Origin: Vibrio sp. 16
GTDB lineage: Bacteria > Pseudomonadota > Gammaproteobacteria > Enterobacterales > Vibrionaceae
Direction: 5' to 3'
DNA: 64,000 bases
Assembly (NCBI RefSeq): GCF_963681195.1
Contig: NZ_OY808998.1
Span: forward strand, 1,054,001-1,118,000
A model generated the notes under the pieces. The model ran no database searches. It was not told the DNA's origin and saw only the letters and a program-made list of their open reading frames with translations. Position numbers and translations under genes: made by a program. Within the stretch, counting starts at the first letter, position 1; each line of letters begins with the position of its first letter. Shown here in pieces: positions 35,123 through 43,650 of the stretch.

Positions 35123-35155
35123 ATGGGCACTTCCAGTAATTTTGTTTCCGATTGA
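35123..35155 (+). other. Short leader reading frame (10 codons) before the ClpP-like lipoprotein gene
   Basis: MGTSSNFVSD preceded by GGGAGGTG, a very strong ribosome site four bases from the ATG. The next gene starts 38 bases after its stop. The 35028-35193 region has no other feature. It might be a leader peptide or chance. Confidence 0.25.
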
Positions 35156-35193
35156 CTGGGTGTAGACCGGTTGAGCCAACAGAGGGTATCGCG

Positions 35194-35796
35194 ATGAAAA
35201 AACTGGCACTGTTAGCGACTTTGGTTGTCGTGGGCTGTAATGCAAATAATTACGACAATATTTACTCGTCCAAATGTGACATGTCGCTTGATGGCGATAA
35301 AGCGCTCACTTTTTACGTGAAAGGTAACGTCGCCACTCTTTCGGGCGTGGTGTGTAGTGGTTCTCCTGATACTTTTGAAGATATGCTTGAGGGCTCACCT
35401 CAAGTGAATACACTCGTCTTTAAAAACATTAATGGTTCAGCAGATGATGAGGCAAACACCGAACTTGGTTATATGGTTCGTGATGCGGGCATGAACAGTG
35501 TCATTGGCAAAAACGGACACATCGCCTCTGGCGGAACGGACCTGTTTTTAGCAGGCGTAAAACGTACGGTTGAACCGGGCGCAAAAATTGGTGTTCACTC
35601 TTGGGCGTCAACAGATGGCATGGATGGGTCGACGCTACCACGTGATCATCAAGAACATCAACGTTACCTCAAGTATTACGAAACCTTGGGTATTGATACC
35701 GACTTCTATTGGTTTACGTTGGACGCAGCGAAGCCTCAAGATATGCATTACATGACCCGTGATGAGTTAGTGAAGTACGGTGTAGAAGCAAAATGA
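35194..35796 (+). CDS. ClpP/crotonase-fold lipoprotein (COG3904-like)
   Basis: A 200-residue predicted lipoprotein: signal MKKLALLATLVVVGC with the lipid-modified Cys at 15. The rest resembles periplasmic ClpP-like proteins of the COG3904 type: FYVKGNVATLSG, a TLVFKNINGSADDE strand, a helix, then HIASGGTDLFLAGVKR with the presumed nucleophilic Ser, and GAKIGVHSWAS with the presumed His. The C-terminal helix pair (HQEHQRYLKYYETLGI) is also typical. Protease activity is not proven in this family. I chose ATG 35194 for the signal peptide. Its stop overlaps the start of the next gene. Confidence 0.7.
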   Translation: MKKLALLATLVVVGCNANNYDNIYSSKCDMSLDGDKALTFYVKGNVATLSGVVCSGSPDTFEDMLEGSPQVNTLVFKNINGSADDEANTELGYMVRDAGMNSVIGKNGHIASGGTDLFLAGVKRTVEPGAKIGVHSWASTDGMDGSTLPRDHQEHQRYLKYYETLGIDTDFYWFTLDAAKPQDMHYMTRDELVKYGVEAK

Positions 35797-36170
35797 AGCG
35801 TGCACTATTAATGATACTGCCTTTGGCTGCCTGTACACAGACAACGGTTAGTGAACAAACGGTGGCGTTGTCATGCTCTGCTCCCTCGAGTATGGCGTTT
35901 AATATCAAAGGTCTAAAACCCGACAATGAGACGGAATGCTTTGTTGGCCAGCTTGAGATCAAACCAAGCGATCCGATTGATGTCGTATTCTGTGCTAACG
36001 CGAGTAGCCAAGCGCATGACTTTATCGCCGATCTGCAAACACAACCCAAGGTGCTTGATAGGTTGAAGTCGAGCATCGATGAGAACGCAGAAGTTTCGTT
36101 TACTGAAACACTCAACTATCTCAGCCATCAGAAATTTGCAGCCAAGTTCAAGGTGAAGTGTACGGACTGA
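35793..36170 (+). CDS. Small lipoprotein of unknown function
   Basis: A 125-residue protein with a short lipoprotein signal (MKRALLMILPLAAC, Cys at 14). The mature part has four further cysteines (ALSCSAPSS, ETECFVGQL, VVFCANASS, KVKCTD) that could form two disulfides. It overlaps the upstream ClpP-like gene by four bases (ATGA), so the two are co-translated and may act together in the periplasm. I do not recognise a family. Confidence 0.7.
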   Translation: MKRALLMILPLAACTQTTVSEQTVALSCSAPSSMAFNIKGLKPDNETECFVGQLEIKPSDPIDVVFCANASSQAHDFIADLQTQPKVLDRLKSSIDENAEVSFTETLNYLSHQKFAAKFKVKCTD

Positions 36171-36195
36171 GGTATTACCAAAGTCACGTAAGAGC

Positions 36196-36227
36196 AAAAC
36201 CCGATAAACTCAGTTTATCGGGTTTTT
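36196..36227. terminator. Bidirectional terminator between convergent genes
   Basis: AAACCCGATAAAC/GTTTATCGGGTTT, a 13-pair stem with a three-base loop, flanked by A and T runs on both sides. Confidence 0.9.
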
Positions 36228-36230
36228 AGT

Positions 36231-37541
36231 TTATAGCGCTTGCTCAGTTAGATGCGTGGCGAGTGTGTCACCATGGTATTCAGACTTAAACCAGCCATTT
36301 TGTTGCAGCATTGGAATCAGTGATTCAAAGAAGAGTCGCATCGATTCTTTTGACCCACCCGGAACTGCGATAAATCCGTCAGCAGCGCCTTGTTCCAAGC
36401 GTTGGACGATGTCGTCATACGCTTGCTGTACTGTACCAATAATCAACCAGTGAGAAGAGCCGATAACTTCGGGCCTTGCCAGCAGTTGGCGCAGCGTAGG
36501 TGATTCGCGCTGGATATAGGTAAGGAGTAAGTCTGTATGGGTTTGGCTATATGGGATAAATCCTTTTGCAAGTGAGTTAACTTCTACTACGTCATCAAGG
36601 TTGTGGTTGGAAAAATCGATTCCCAATGCTTTGTGTAAATGTGCGAAATGCTTGGCAGGGTCAAACGCTTTGTGCGTCTCTGTAAACAAGTCGTGCGCTT
36701 CTTGCTCTGACTTCGCTAAATAGAGAGCCACTCCCGGAAGTACCTTGAGCGCTGAGGGTGAGCGCCCGATTTGCTGACAACGCGAAGCAAGATCTTGTTT
36801 GAGCGCAATGCCTGATTCTATATCGGGCGTGGCTGCAAACATTACGTCGGCGACGTGCGCTGCAAAGTTTCTCCCCGCATCGGAAGCGCCCGCTTGGAAG
36901 AATGGCATTCGCCCAGATGGGTGGGTGGGAATGTTCAATGGTCCAAGGACATCAAAGAACTCGCCATGGTGGTGAATTTCTTCAATGTCGTCTACGTTAG
37001 CGAACTGCCCACTGGCTCTATCCGCTTTGATTGCTGTGTGCGGGTAGCTTTGCCACAGTCGGTTGACCACCTCAACAAACTCGTGCGCTTTGGCGTAGCG
37101 CTGCTGCGAAGAAGGCATGGTCTCTAAGCCGAAGTTTTCGTTCCCGCCTAGCGCGGTCACAATATTCCAACCTGCACGCCCTTTGGTTAACCAGTTCAAT
37201 GATTGCAACTGACGCGCGGCAATGTAGGGTGGAGTAAAAGTGGTGGATACGGTAGAAACCAGACCGATACGATGGGTATGTGATGCCATGGCCGCGATCA
37301 GCGTTGTTGGATCGAAACCCGTAAATCCCGCTTCATGGGCTAGGGCTTCCTTAGCCAGAAACAAGGTGTCGGGCGCGAAAAGGAAATCGAGTTTGGCTTG
37401 TTCCGCTTGCTGCGCGAGCGAGACATAGTGTTCTAAATCGAATAAGTGCTCGACATCACTTTCTTCTCGTCGCCATGCTGAGCGGGTCAACCAACTCATT
37501 GCGAGCGCCATGCCGATGACAATAGGTTTGCGGTCACTCAT
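36231..37541 (-). CDS. NtaA/SnaA/SoxA-type flavin-dependent monooxygenase
   Basis: A 436-residue bacterial luciferase-like protein that uses FMNH2 from a partner reductase. Motifs of the NtaA/SnaA/SoxA group are seen: WRREESDVEHLFDLEHYVSL, LDFLFAPDTLFL, the SLNWLTKGRAGWNIVTALG segment, and FFQAGASDAGRNFAAHVADV. Known members oxidise nitrilotriacetate, EDTA, sulfonates or dibenzothiophene. It is the third gene of a leftward operon after a TonB receptor and a siderophore-type binding protein, starting three bases past that gene's stop. The context suggests work on a metal chelate or siderophore; the substrate is not known. Confidence 0.85.
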   Translation of the reverse strand: MSDRKPIVIGMALAMSWLTRSAWRREESDVEHLFDLEHYVSLAQQAEQAKLDFLFAPDTLFLAKEALAHEAGFTGFDPTTLIAAMASHTHRIGLVSTVSTTFTPPYIAARQLQSLNWLTKGRAGWNIVTALGGNENFGLETMPSSQQRYAKAHEFVEVVNRLWQSYPHTAIKADRASGQFANVDDIEEIHHHGEFFDVLGPLNIPTHPSGRMPFFQAGASDAGRNFAAHVADVMFAATPDIESGIALKQDLASRCQQIGRSPSALKVLPGVALYLAKSEQEAHDLFTETHKAFDPAKHFAHLHKALGIDFSNHNLDDVVEVNSLAKGFIPYSQTHTDLLLTYIQRESPTLRQLLARPEVIGSSHWLIIGTVQQAYDDIVQRLEQGAADGFIAVPGGSKESMRLFFESLIPMLQQNGWFKSEYHGDTLATHLTEQAL

Positions 37542-37544
37542 GAT

Positions 37545-38465
37545 TTATCCCTTTCGTGGCAAATCAATTAACTGTTTGACTTCTGCAAGCATGCGCTCTG
37601 TTGCGACCACGCCGCCCATTGCCAGATACCAAGCGTTCATATCAACGTATAGGATGTTGTCGTTTTTGTGTGACAAGGTGGCTTCAATCAGAGGGTTGCT
37701 GAACTCCTCTTTCGTGCGGCTAGAAAACTGGTTTCGTAGTTTATCCGCGTCAAGGATGATGAGATGTTCTGGGTTTACCTTATTGATGAACTCGAACGAA
37801 ATGGCGTCTCCATGTCGTTTTGTTTTCAGTCCCGGTGCTGCTTGAGTGAAACCAAAATCCATGTATATCGATGAGCCAAAGCGAGAATCCTCGGAAAATG
37901 CTGTCACCACACCGCCTGCACTCATCACTGTAAGTGCGCTTGATGGGTGAGTTTGGGTGAACTGGTGAATGGCTTTGAACTCCTTATCCAAACGCTGAAT
38001 CGTCGTTTCTACACGGTCTGAAATTTCGAAAATAGCCGCTAGGTTACGCCATTGCTGCTGAGTGCTTTTCCAGTAACTGCCCGTATCTGAGGGAGAAATG
38101 ACGATGGTCGGTGCGATCTTTGATAAATCTTGATAGCCTTTTGCAGCTCGCGGCCCAATGAAGATGACGTCAGGTTTGAGTGTATAAATGCCTTCAAAGT
38201 CAGGTTCGAAAATTGTTCCTGCTGAGGTGTAAGGCGCTTGAGTGTACTTCTCGAGGTACTCAGGAAGATAGTCTTGAGAAGTGGCGATAGGGTTAATGCC
38301 AAAGGCCGTCAACATATCGAGAGCGCCCACACCAAGAACAACCACTCGTTGCGGGTTTTTCTCTAAGGTGGTTTCGCCAAGCGCGTGTGTGATCGTCACT
38401 GATGTCGCCAGTGCAGGCATCGCCCAGCTTAGTGTAAGAGTAAGAAGTGTGGTGAGAAATTTCAT
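37545..38465 (-). CDS. Siderophore-type ABC substrate-binding protein
   Basis: A 306-residue periplasmic protein of the FecB/FatB/CeuE cluster (class III binding fold). It has a signal peptide (MKFLTTLLTLTLSWAMPALA). Next come VTITHALGETTLEKNPQRVV, GVGALDMLTAFG, the long central helix, and PDVIFIGPRAAKGYQDL and LIILDADKLRNQF. I chose ATG 38465; other in-frame starts at 38477 and 38495 run into a terminator. No ABC permease or ATPase lies nearby, so it must use one encoded elsewhere. The operon partners are a TonB receptor and a flavin monooxygenase. Confidence 0.85.
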   Translation of the reverse strand: MKFLTTLLTLTLSWAMPALATSVTITHALGETTLEKNPQRVVVLGVGALDMLTAFGINPIATSQDYLPEYLEKYTQAPYTSAGTIFEPDFEGIYTLKPDVIFIGPRAAKGYQDLSKIAPTIVISPSDTGSYWKSTQQQWRNLAAIFEISDRVETTIQRLDKEFKAIHQFTQTHPSSALTVMSAGGVVTAFSEDSRFGSSIYMDFGFTQAAPGLKTKRHGDAISFEFINKVNPEHLIILDADKLRNQFSSRTKEEFSNPLIEATLSHKNDNILYVDMNAWYLAMGGVVATERMLAEVKQLIDLPRKG

Positions 38466-38480
38466 TACGACTACCATGTC

Positions 38481-38506
38481 AAAAAGCGAAGCCACTAGGG
38501 CTTCGC
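38481..38506 (-). terminator. Terminator between the TonB receptor and binding-protein genes
   Basis: On the minus strand GCGAAGCC/GGCTTCGC, an eight-pair stem with a five-base loop, runs into TTTTT a few bases after the receptor stop and just before the next gene. It would leave the downstream genes at lower levels. Confidence 0.8.
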
Positions 38507-38513
38507 ATTGAAG

Positions 38514-40592
38514 TTAGAAGAAGAGTTCAAGGTTTGCGCCAATTGTACGAGGAGCTTGTCTGATTGGCTGGTCAACTGCCGTATGGTGGCTAACTAACGT
38601 TCGTTTATCAGAGTCAAACAGGTTCGTGGCGTAAAGACTGGCTCGACCATTTTCAAACAAGTAGGAGAGCTGCATATTGGCTGTCCAATACGGTTTGATC
38701 TCTTGGTCGTCACTGTTCTTCAAATCGGAGTAGTATTTGCCTGTGTACTGCGCGTTGCCCGAGATTTCCAAATTGTCGGTAATCGCATACAAGGCGCGCA
38801 TGTTTGCGGTCAGTGCAGGAGCGCGAGGCAGCTCTTTGTTGTCACCACCTGCGGCCTTGGTTTGTTTATAGCGAGTCTTTAATAAACCTAAGTTGGTAAA
38901 CAGCTCCAATTGGTAGCTTGGCGACCAACGTGCTCCGAGCTCAGCACCGTAGGTGGAGGCTGAATCTAGGTTTTGAATTGCAACATAGCCGTCAGCAAGG
39001 TTTTGTTGAATCTGCATGTCTTCGTAGTCGTTGTAGAATACGTTAGACGTCAGCTCGATTTTTCCATCGTTTAAGCCGTGGCGAGTGTAGAGCTCATAGT
39101 TCCAGACACTTTCCGTTTCAAAGGCGTAAGGTTTCATTGGTCCTTGACGTTCAGAGTGGAAACTGACGCCAGCACCGCCATTGTTATAACCTTTGGCAAC
39201 GTTGAAACCATAGGTTTGACGGGAATCCGGTCTAAAGGCGATATCAAACTTTGGCAAGAACACGGTTTCGGTTTCATCATAATCCAGCTTGAGCATGTCA
39301 ACTTCACGTTGCTTGTTCTCGCGCTCAAATCGACCTGCAAGTGTCACTTCGACTTCGGGAATAATCGCATAGGTTGCTTCCGCAAAAGCAGATTTGGTCT
39401 CGGATTTGCCGTCCATAGGGCTTTCTCCGCGCACATTGGTGAACAGATCATCTTGCTTTGAGCGATAGTAACGCGCACCAAATAGCGCGGTGAGTCGATT
39501 GTCTGCGGCGTGGTAACGCAGCAAAGGCTCGATGTGCATTTCTGTGCCTTCGGTGATGAAGTCAGCACGCCACCCCTCAGGATCAGTGATGCGCTCCGCT
39601 TTCGATTGACTGTAGACGACGCTGTTTTCAAACGTCCAAGCATCGGCGAACTGCCAGTCGATATCCCAAATGACATTGCGTGATTCTGTTTCATACACCG
39701 GACGTTTTGCCGGGAAAGAAGCGCCGATTTCATTCTCAGATTGTGGGGCATGGGTGTCGCTAGAATCAAAAGTCAGCATGGTTTTAAAATCGGCGATGGC
39801 ACTTGGTTCTAATAACAGTTTTGCTCGCGCGGTAGTGGTACGAAACTCGCGACTGTCTCCGGCAGGGTTGTAGCTTTCTAGATCCAAGTGGCTATTGCGA
39901 CTTTGATGATCAACGCTGAGGCGAAATGCCAGTTGGTCGCTGATTATCGGCGCATTGATCATTGCTGAGGTTTGCGTGTAGTCATGCTGACCGTACCCCG
40001 CGCGTGCTTTGACCTCAAAATCGTGGCTTGGGTCCATGGTTTTGATCACAATCGCACCCGCAGAGGCATTCTGGCCTTGAATGTAACTTTGCGGGCCAAG
40101 GTGGACCTCGACTTGGTCTACATCCCAAAGCGATCGCGGGCCAAAGGCGATTTCAGAGTAGGTGAGTGAGCGCCCGTCAATGGATAGATTCAATCGAGTT
40201 GATGTGCCAGCAAAGCTCGCCAATGCGCCCACTGAAGGGCCGGAGCCATCAATACCACGTACAGAAGGCATACTGTTTCCGACACCAGAGTCAACAACGT
40301 TCGGCGCGAGCGTGATCAGGTCAGCGACTTCGGTGGCCCCCGGTGTCGATTCGATGGTCGACTCGTCGAATACTTTTACGCTGGAGGCGGTCTCATAAAT
40401 GCTGCGCTCTGTTTTCTCACCGATCACCACGATGGTATCGAGTGTGGTGACTGAGTCGGAAGCTTGGTCATGTTGTCCGGTGTTCGCGCTTAGCCAAGGG
40501 CTGACTAAGGCTGCAGCGATACAAGTGGCAAGTTTTGTGGTTTGGGGCTTAGATTGCAAAATGGCAGTTACATGGTTGCGTATGAAGGCCAC
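38514..40592 (-). CDS. TonB-dependent outer-membrane receptor, siderophore or metal-chelate type
   Basis: A 692-residue receptor. After a signal peptide come a TonB box-like LDTIVVIGEKTERSI, a plug domain (about 55-165: TPGATEVADLITLAPNVVDS, SVRGIDG, QVEVHLGPQSYIQGQNASAG) and a 22-strand barrel with the C-terminal aromatic end TIGANLELFF. Sequence style is that of catecholate or general siderophore receptors (LYATNLFDSDKRT). The start is GTG at 40592 with AAGGAG seven bases upstream. A Fur box lies 114 bases upstream. It heads a leftward unit with a binding protein and a flavin monooxygenase. Confidence 0.88.
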   Translation of the reverse strand: MAFIRNHVTAILQSKPQTTKLATCIAAALVSPWLSANTGQHDQASDSVTTLDTIVVIGEKTERSIYETASSVKVFDESTIESTPGATEVADLITLAPNVVDSGVGNSMPSVRGIDGSGPSVGALASFAGTSTRLNLSIDGRSLTYSEIAFGPRSLWDVDQVEVHLGPQSYIQGQNASAGAIVIKTMDPSHDFEVKARAGYGQHDYTQTSAMINAPIISDQLAFRLSVDHQSRNSHLDLESYNPAGDSREFRTTTARAKLLLEPSAIADFKTMLTFDSSDTHAPQSENEIGASFPAKRPVYETESRNVIWDIDWQFADAWTFENSVVYSQSKAERITDPEGWRADFITEGTEMHIEPLLRYHAADNRLTALFGARYYRSKQDDLFTNVRGESPMDGKSETKSAFAEATYAIIPEVEVTLAGRFERENKQREVDMLKLDYDETETVFLPKFDIAFRPDSRQTYGFNVAKGYNNGGAGVSFHSERQGPMKPYAFETESVWNYELYTRHGLNDGKIELTSNVFYNDYEDMQIQQNLADGYVAIQNLDSASTYGAELGARWSPSYQLELFTNLGLLKTRYKQTKAAGGDNKELPRAPALTANMRALYAITDNLEISGNAQYTGKYYSDLKNSDDQEIKPYWTANMQLSYLFENGRASLYATNLFDSDKRTLVSHHTAVDQPIRQAPRTIGANLELFF

Positions 40593-40705
40593 ACCCTATC
40601 TCCTTATAGATTAACGAACGGCAAAAAACGTGATGTTACGATGAGCACGTTGTTCACCGCTTAACTTCGACGGGGATTTAATCGTTGAATTAGAAAAGAT
40701 GCAAA

Positions 40706-40720
40706 TGAGAATTGTTATTA
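40706..40720. promoter_or_regulatory. Fur box before the TonB receptor
   Basis: TGAGAATTGTTATTA matches 12 of 14 informative positions of the 7-1-7 Fur motif TGATAATNATTATCA. The 40593-41016 gap holds this, the promoter of the receptor and that of scsB; a possible small frame at 40754-41017 is judged chance. Confidence 0.75.
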
Positions 40721-41016
40721 TTTAATCTTAATCGCTTATGAAAAACAGGCACCATGACGGCTTATGGAGAAAAGCGCCTTTGGTTTCGCGGGTTGGCAAG
40801 GGATTTACCGTTATATACAGGATGGCATGCATTTTTTGGTTTAAGAAATGTTAATAGAATCTTACAAACGAAGCGGGTGGATCTTGAGGACATCACTAGC
40901 GCTTATCGATGTAACTCTATGATAATGGGGCCAACAAATGACCAGTGCCCTGAATCAAGCTATCCAATGACCTTGCTATGGGTGGTGCGAGCACGTGTAA
41001 TAACCAGAGAAAAGTA

Positions 41017-43116
41017 ATGAGAGACCGAATTCAATCAACCTCCGCCTTCCTGATGCTGTTTGCATTGACGATGTTAAGCGCTTTACTGAGCTTCTCAGTT
41101 CAGGCAAGTGTCGAAACTGGCTGGATGAGCAGCCCAGAACATCCCCCCGTGCGTACTCGGTTTGTGATCACAGGACAGGTCGATGAAACCAAACAACAGG
41201 TTGAGGGATTCCTTGAAGTCGAGCTGAGTGATGGTTGGAAAACCTACTGGCGCAGTCCTGGTGAAGGAGGTGTTGCTCCCAGTATTGACTGGCATGATTC
41301 AGAGAACTTAGGCAACGTTGATTGGCATTGGCCTTACCCTCAGCAATTTGATCTACTTGGCATCCATACCCTGGGTTACCAAGGGGACACCGTGATCCCG
41401 ATGACCTTGACGATTGAGGATTGGTCACAGCCCGTTGACCTAAAGGCGACTCTACGACTCTCTTCCTGCACCACCATTTGTGTATTGACCGACTATCCAT
41501 TCGAGCTTTCATTTCGCCCAGAACAGCTCACTTTGTCCGAAGACGCGGTGTATCAGTACGCGCAAGCCATCAGTAGGGTACCTAAAGCCTCTCCTTTGAT
41601 TCAAAGCACTCAAGCCACTTGGGACCGAGATCAGCAGCGATTGGAGGTTCGAGTTGCCAAGTCGTTAGGTTGGCATCTGCCTGAGATGGTCGTAGATGGG
41701 GCGACTGAGTCATCTCAAGAGTACGGATTTAAACCTCTTGGTTTGGTCGTCGAGCAGAATACGGCCGTTGCAACATTTGTGGTAAAAAGCTGGTTGGGGG
41801 AGGTACATCTTGACGGTCGCGAGTTACGTATCTCCATGAAAGACGAGCATTTTTTAGCCGAGCAGTCGGTCATCGCAAGGAGCGGGCGGGTTGAACAAAG
41901 TGCCTCAGTCGTTGCGATGCTCGGTTTCGCGTTTTTAGGCGGTTTGATACTCAATATCATGCCTTGCGTGTTACCAGTACTTGGTATGAAGTTGAGTAGC
42001 GTATTGTCCACTCAAGGTTTGCAGCGTCGTGAGGTAAGGCGCCAATTCTTAGCTTCTTCTGCGGGGATCTTGGTTTCATTTTGGCTACTGGCTGCGATGT
42101 TAGTGGGGTTGAAACTGACAGGCAGTGTGGTCGGGTGGGGCATTCAATTTCAGAGTCCATGGTTTATCGGCTTGATGGTATTGGTGACTTTGCTGTTTGG
42201 TAGCAATATGTTGGGCTTATTTGAGATTCGTCTTTCCGCCAATACCACCACTTGGCTTGCGACCAGAGGAGGCGGTCGTTACTGGGGGCACTTTAGCCAA
42301 GGTGCATTTGCAACCTTACTGGCAACCCCGTGCTCCGCGCCTTTTTTGGGGACAGCCGTGGCTTTCGCCTTAGCAGCCAGCAACGTGGAACTATTGGTGA
42401 TATTTACCGCGTTGGCGGCGGGTATGGCGATGCCTTGGCTTTTGGTCGCAATGTGGCCAAACCTCGCTCGAGCGCTGCCAAAGCCGGGCCGCTGGATGAA
42501 TAAAGTCAGAGCGCTGTTTGGGCTTATGCTACTGGCGACGAGTTGTTGGTTACTCTACTTACTTGCCAACCATTTACCCATATTCTGGATTATCTTATTG
42601 GCAGTGACTGCCATCGTGGTGTTGCTCGCACGCATCAAACGCGTATATGGAGACAAAGCCATGGCGCTCTCCGGCGCTATTTTGCTGTTTTCACTTGCGG
42701 GCTCGCTGCTGGTTGCCAGTGTGACGACGGAGCATTGGGCTACACCATTACCCCAAGATCCAAACTGGAAGCCGCTTTCTAATCGCCTGATTGAACAGTC
42801 GGTTGCACAGGGTAAAACCGTGTTTGTCAACGTTACCGCAGATTGGTGTATCACCTGCCAAGCCAACAAAATTGGTGTCATCTTACAAGATCCTGTCTAT
42901 TCAACGCTGTTGGCAGAAAACGTGGTCACTATTCAAGGCGATTGGACTCACCCAGACAGTGCAGTGACGGACTATTTGCGTGCCAATGGTCGCTACGGAG
43001 TGCCATTTAACATCGTTTATGGCCCTTATGCCCCCGATGGCATTCCACTGCCTGTTATCTTGACCGAGCAAGTGGTTATGGATGCGTTGAACATGGCAAG
43101 CAAAGGAGTACGGTAA
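41017..43116 (+). CDS. scsB: ScsB/DsbD-family thiol-disulfide transporter
   Basis: A 699-residue membrane protein that passes electrons from cytoplasmic thioredoxin to periplasmic thiol proteins; ScsB is the copper-tolerance relative of DsbD. It has a signal peptide, an N-terminal periplasmic domain (about 30-290, with SSCTTICVLTDYP), a DsbD-type membrane core with its redox Cys in NIMPCVLPVLGMK and ATPCSAPFLG, and a C-terminal thioredoxin-like domain with ADWCITCQANK (CITC at about 611). I chose ATG 41017, ahead of the signal. It overlaps the next gene by one base. No scsA or scsC is present. Confidence 0.88.
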   Translation: MRDRIQSTSAFLMLFALTMLSALLSFSVQASVETGWMSSPEHPPVRTRFVITGQVDETKQQVEGFLEVELSDGWKTYWRSPGEGGVAPSIDWHDSENLGNVDWHWPYPQQFDLLGIHTLGYQGDTVIPMTLTIEDWSQPVDLKATLRLSSCTTICVLTDYPFELSFRPEQLTLSEDAVYQYAQAISRVPKASPLIQSTQATWDRDQQRLEVRVAKSLGWHLPEMVVDGATESSQEYGFKPLGLVVEQNTAVATFVVKSWLGEVHLDGRELRISMKDEHFLAEQSVIARSGRVEQSASVVAMLGFAFLGGLILNIMPCVLPVLGMKLSSVLSTQGLQRREVRRQFLASSAGILVSFWLLAAMLVGLKLTGSVVGWGIQFQSPWFIGLMVLVTLLFGSNMLGLFEIRLSANTTTWLATRGGGRYWGHFSQGAFATLLATPCSAPFLGTAVAFALAASNVELLVIFTALAAGMAMPWLLVAMWPNLARALPKPGRWMNKVRALFGLMLLATSCWLLYLLANHLPIFWIILLAVTAIVVLLARIKRVYGDKAMALSGAILLFSLAGSLLVASVTTEHWATPLPQDPNWKPLSNRLIEQSVAQGKTVFVNVTADWCITCQANKIGVILQDPVYSTLLAENVVTIQGDWTHPDSAVTDYLRANGRYGVPFNIVYGPYAPDGIPLPVILTEQVVMDALNMASKGVR

Positions 43117-43616
43117 TGAAAAAACGCCTATTAGGTTGGAGTAAAGACCTCGCTATCTATGGAGCGCTGGCAATTGTGATTGCCGTTTCCGTTGATTGGT
43201 ATCGCACTAAAGATCTGCCAAGAGATAATGCCCCGAACATTACCGGAGAGCTGATCAGTGGAGAATACTTTGATGTGGTTGCTCAAAGTCATCAGCAGCC
43301 TGTTGTGGTCTACTTTTGGGCGACATGGTGTGGCGCTTGTCGATTTGTCACACCGACGATTGATTGGCTAAGTGAGTACTATCCGGTTGTGGCTGTGTCT
43401 GGAGCCTCAGGTGCTGATGGGCGTGTTCAACGCTACATGGCACACAGAGAATATCAATTTGATAATCTTAATGATCCAAAAAGTGACATTTTCCGCAGTT
43501 GGGGAATATCGGTCACGCCCACCATCGCAATCGTCAAAAATGGGCAAGTGGTATCAATGACCACAGGTATTACGACGCCGCCCGGTTTGTTGGCGAGAGT
43601 CATGTTTCACCAATAG
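43116..43616 (+). CDS. scsD: Membrane-anchored thioredoxin-like protein, ScsD type
   Basis: A 166-residue protein with one N-terminal membrane helix (DLAIYGALAIVIAVSVDWY) and a periplasmic thioredoxin domain with active site WATWCGACRFVTP at about 71 and cis-Pro in GISVTPTIAIV. ScsD-type proteins (TlpA-like) are the usual partner of ScsB. The one-base overlap with scsB shows translational coupling. The probable role is protection or repair of periplasmic thiols under copper or oxidative stress. Confidence 0.88.
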   Translation: MKKRLLGWSKDLAIYGALAIVIAVSVDWYRTKDLPRDNAPNITGELISGEYFDVVAQSHQQPVVVYFWATWCGACRFVTPTIDWLSEYYPVVAVSGASGADGRVQRYMAHREYQFDNLNDPKSDIFRSWGISVTPTIAIVKNGQVVSMTTGITTPPGLLARVMFHQ

Positions 43617-43620
43617 TAAA

Positions 43621-43643
43621 AAGCCTCCCGAGATGGGAGGCTT
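43621..43643. terminator. Bidirectional terminator between scsD and the phosphohexomutase
   Basis: AAGCCTCCC/GGGAGGCTT, a nine-pair stem with a five-base loop. A-rich bases before it give a T-run for leftward transcripts. Confidence 0.85.
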
Positions 43644-43650
43644 GGTTTAT

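Noticed and set aside
39344..39769. 141-codon second frame in the TonB receptor gene
   Set aside because: Shadow of a GC-balanced coding region; low-complexity composition and no ribosome site.
40754..41017. 87-codon frame before scsB
   Set aside because: It overlaps the scsB start, has no ribosome site and resembles nothing known; it is taken as promoter region.
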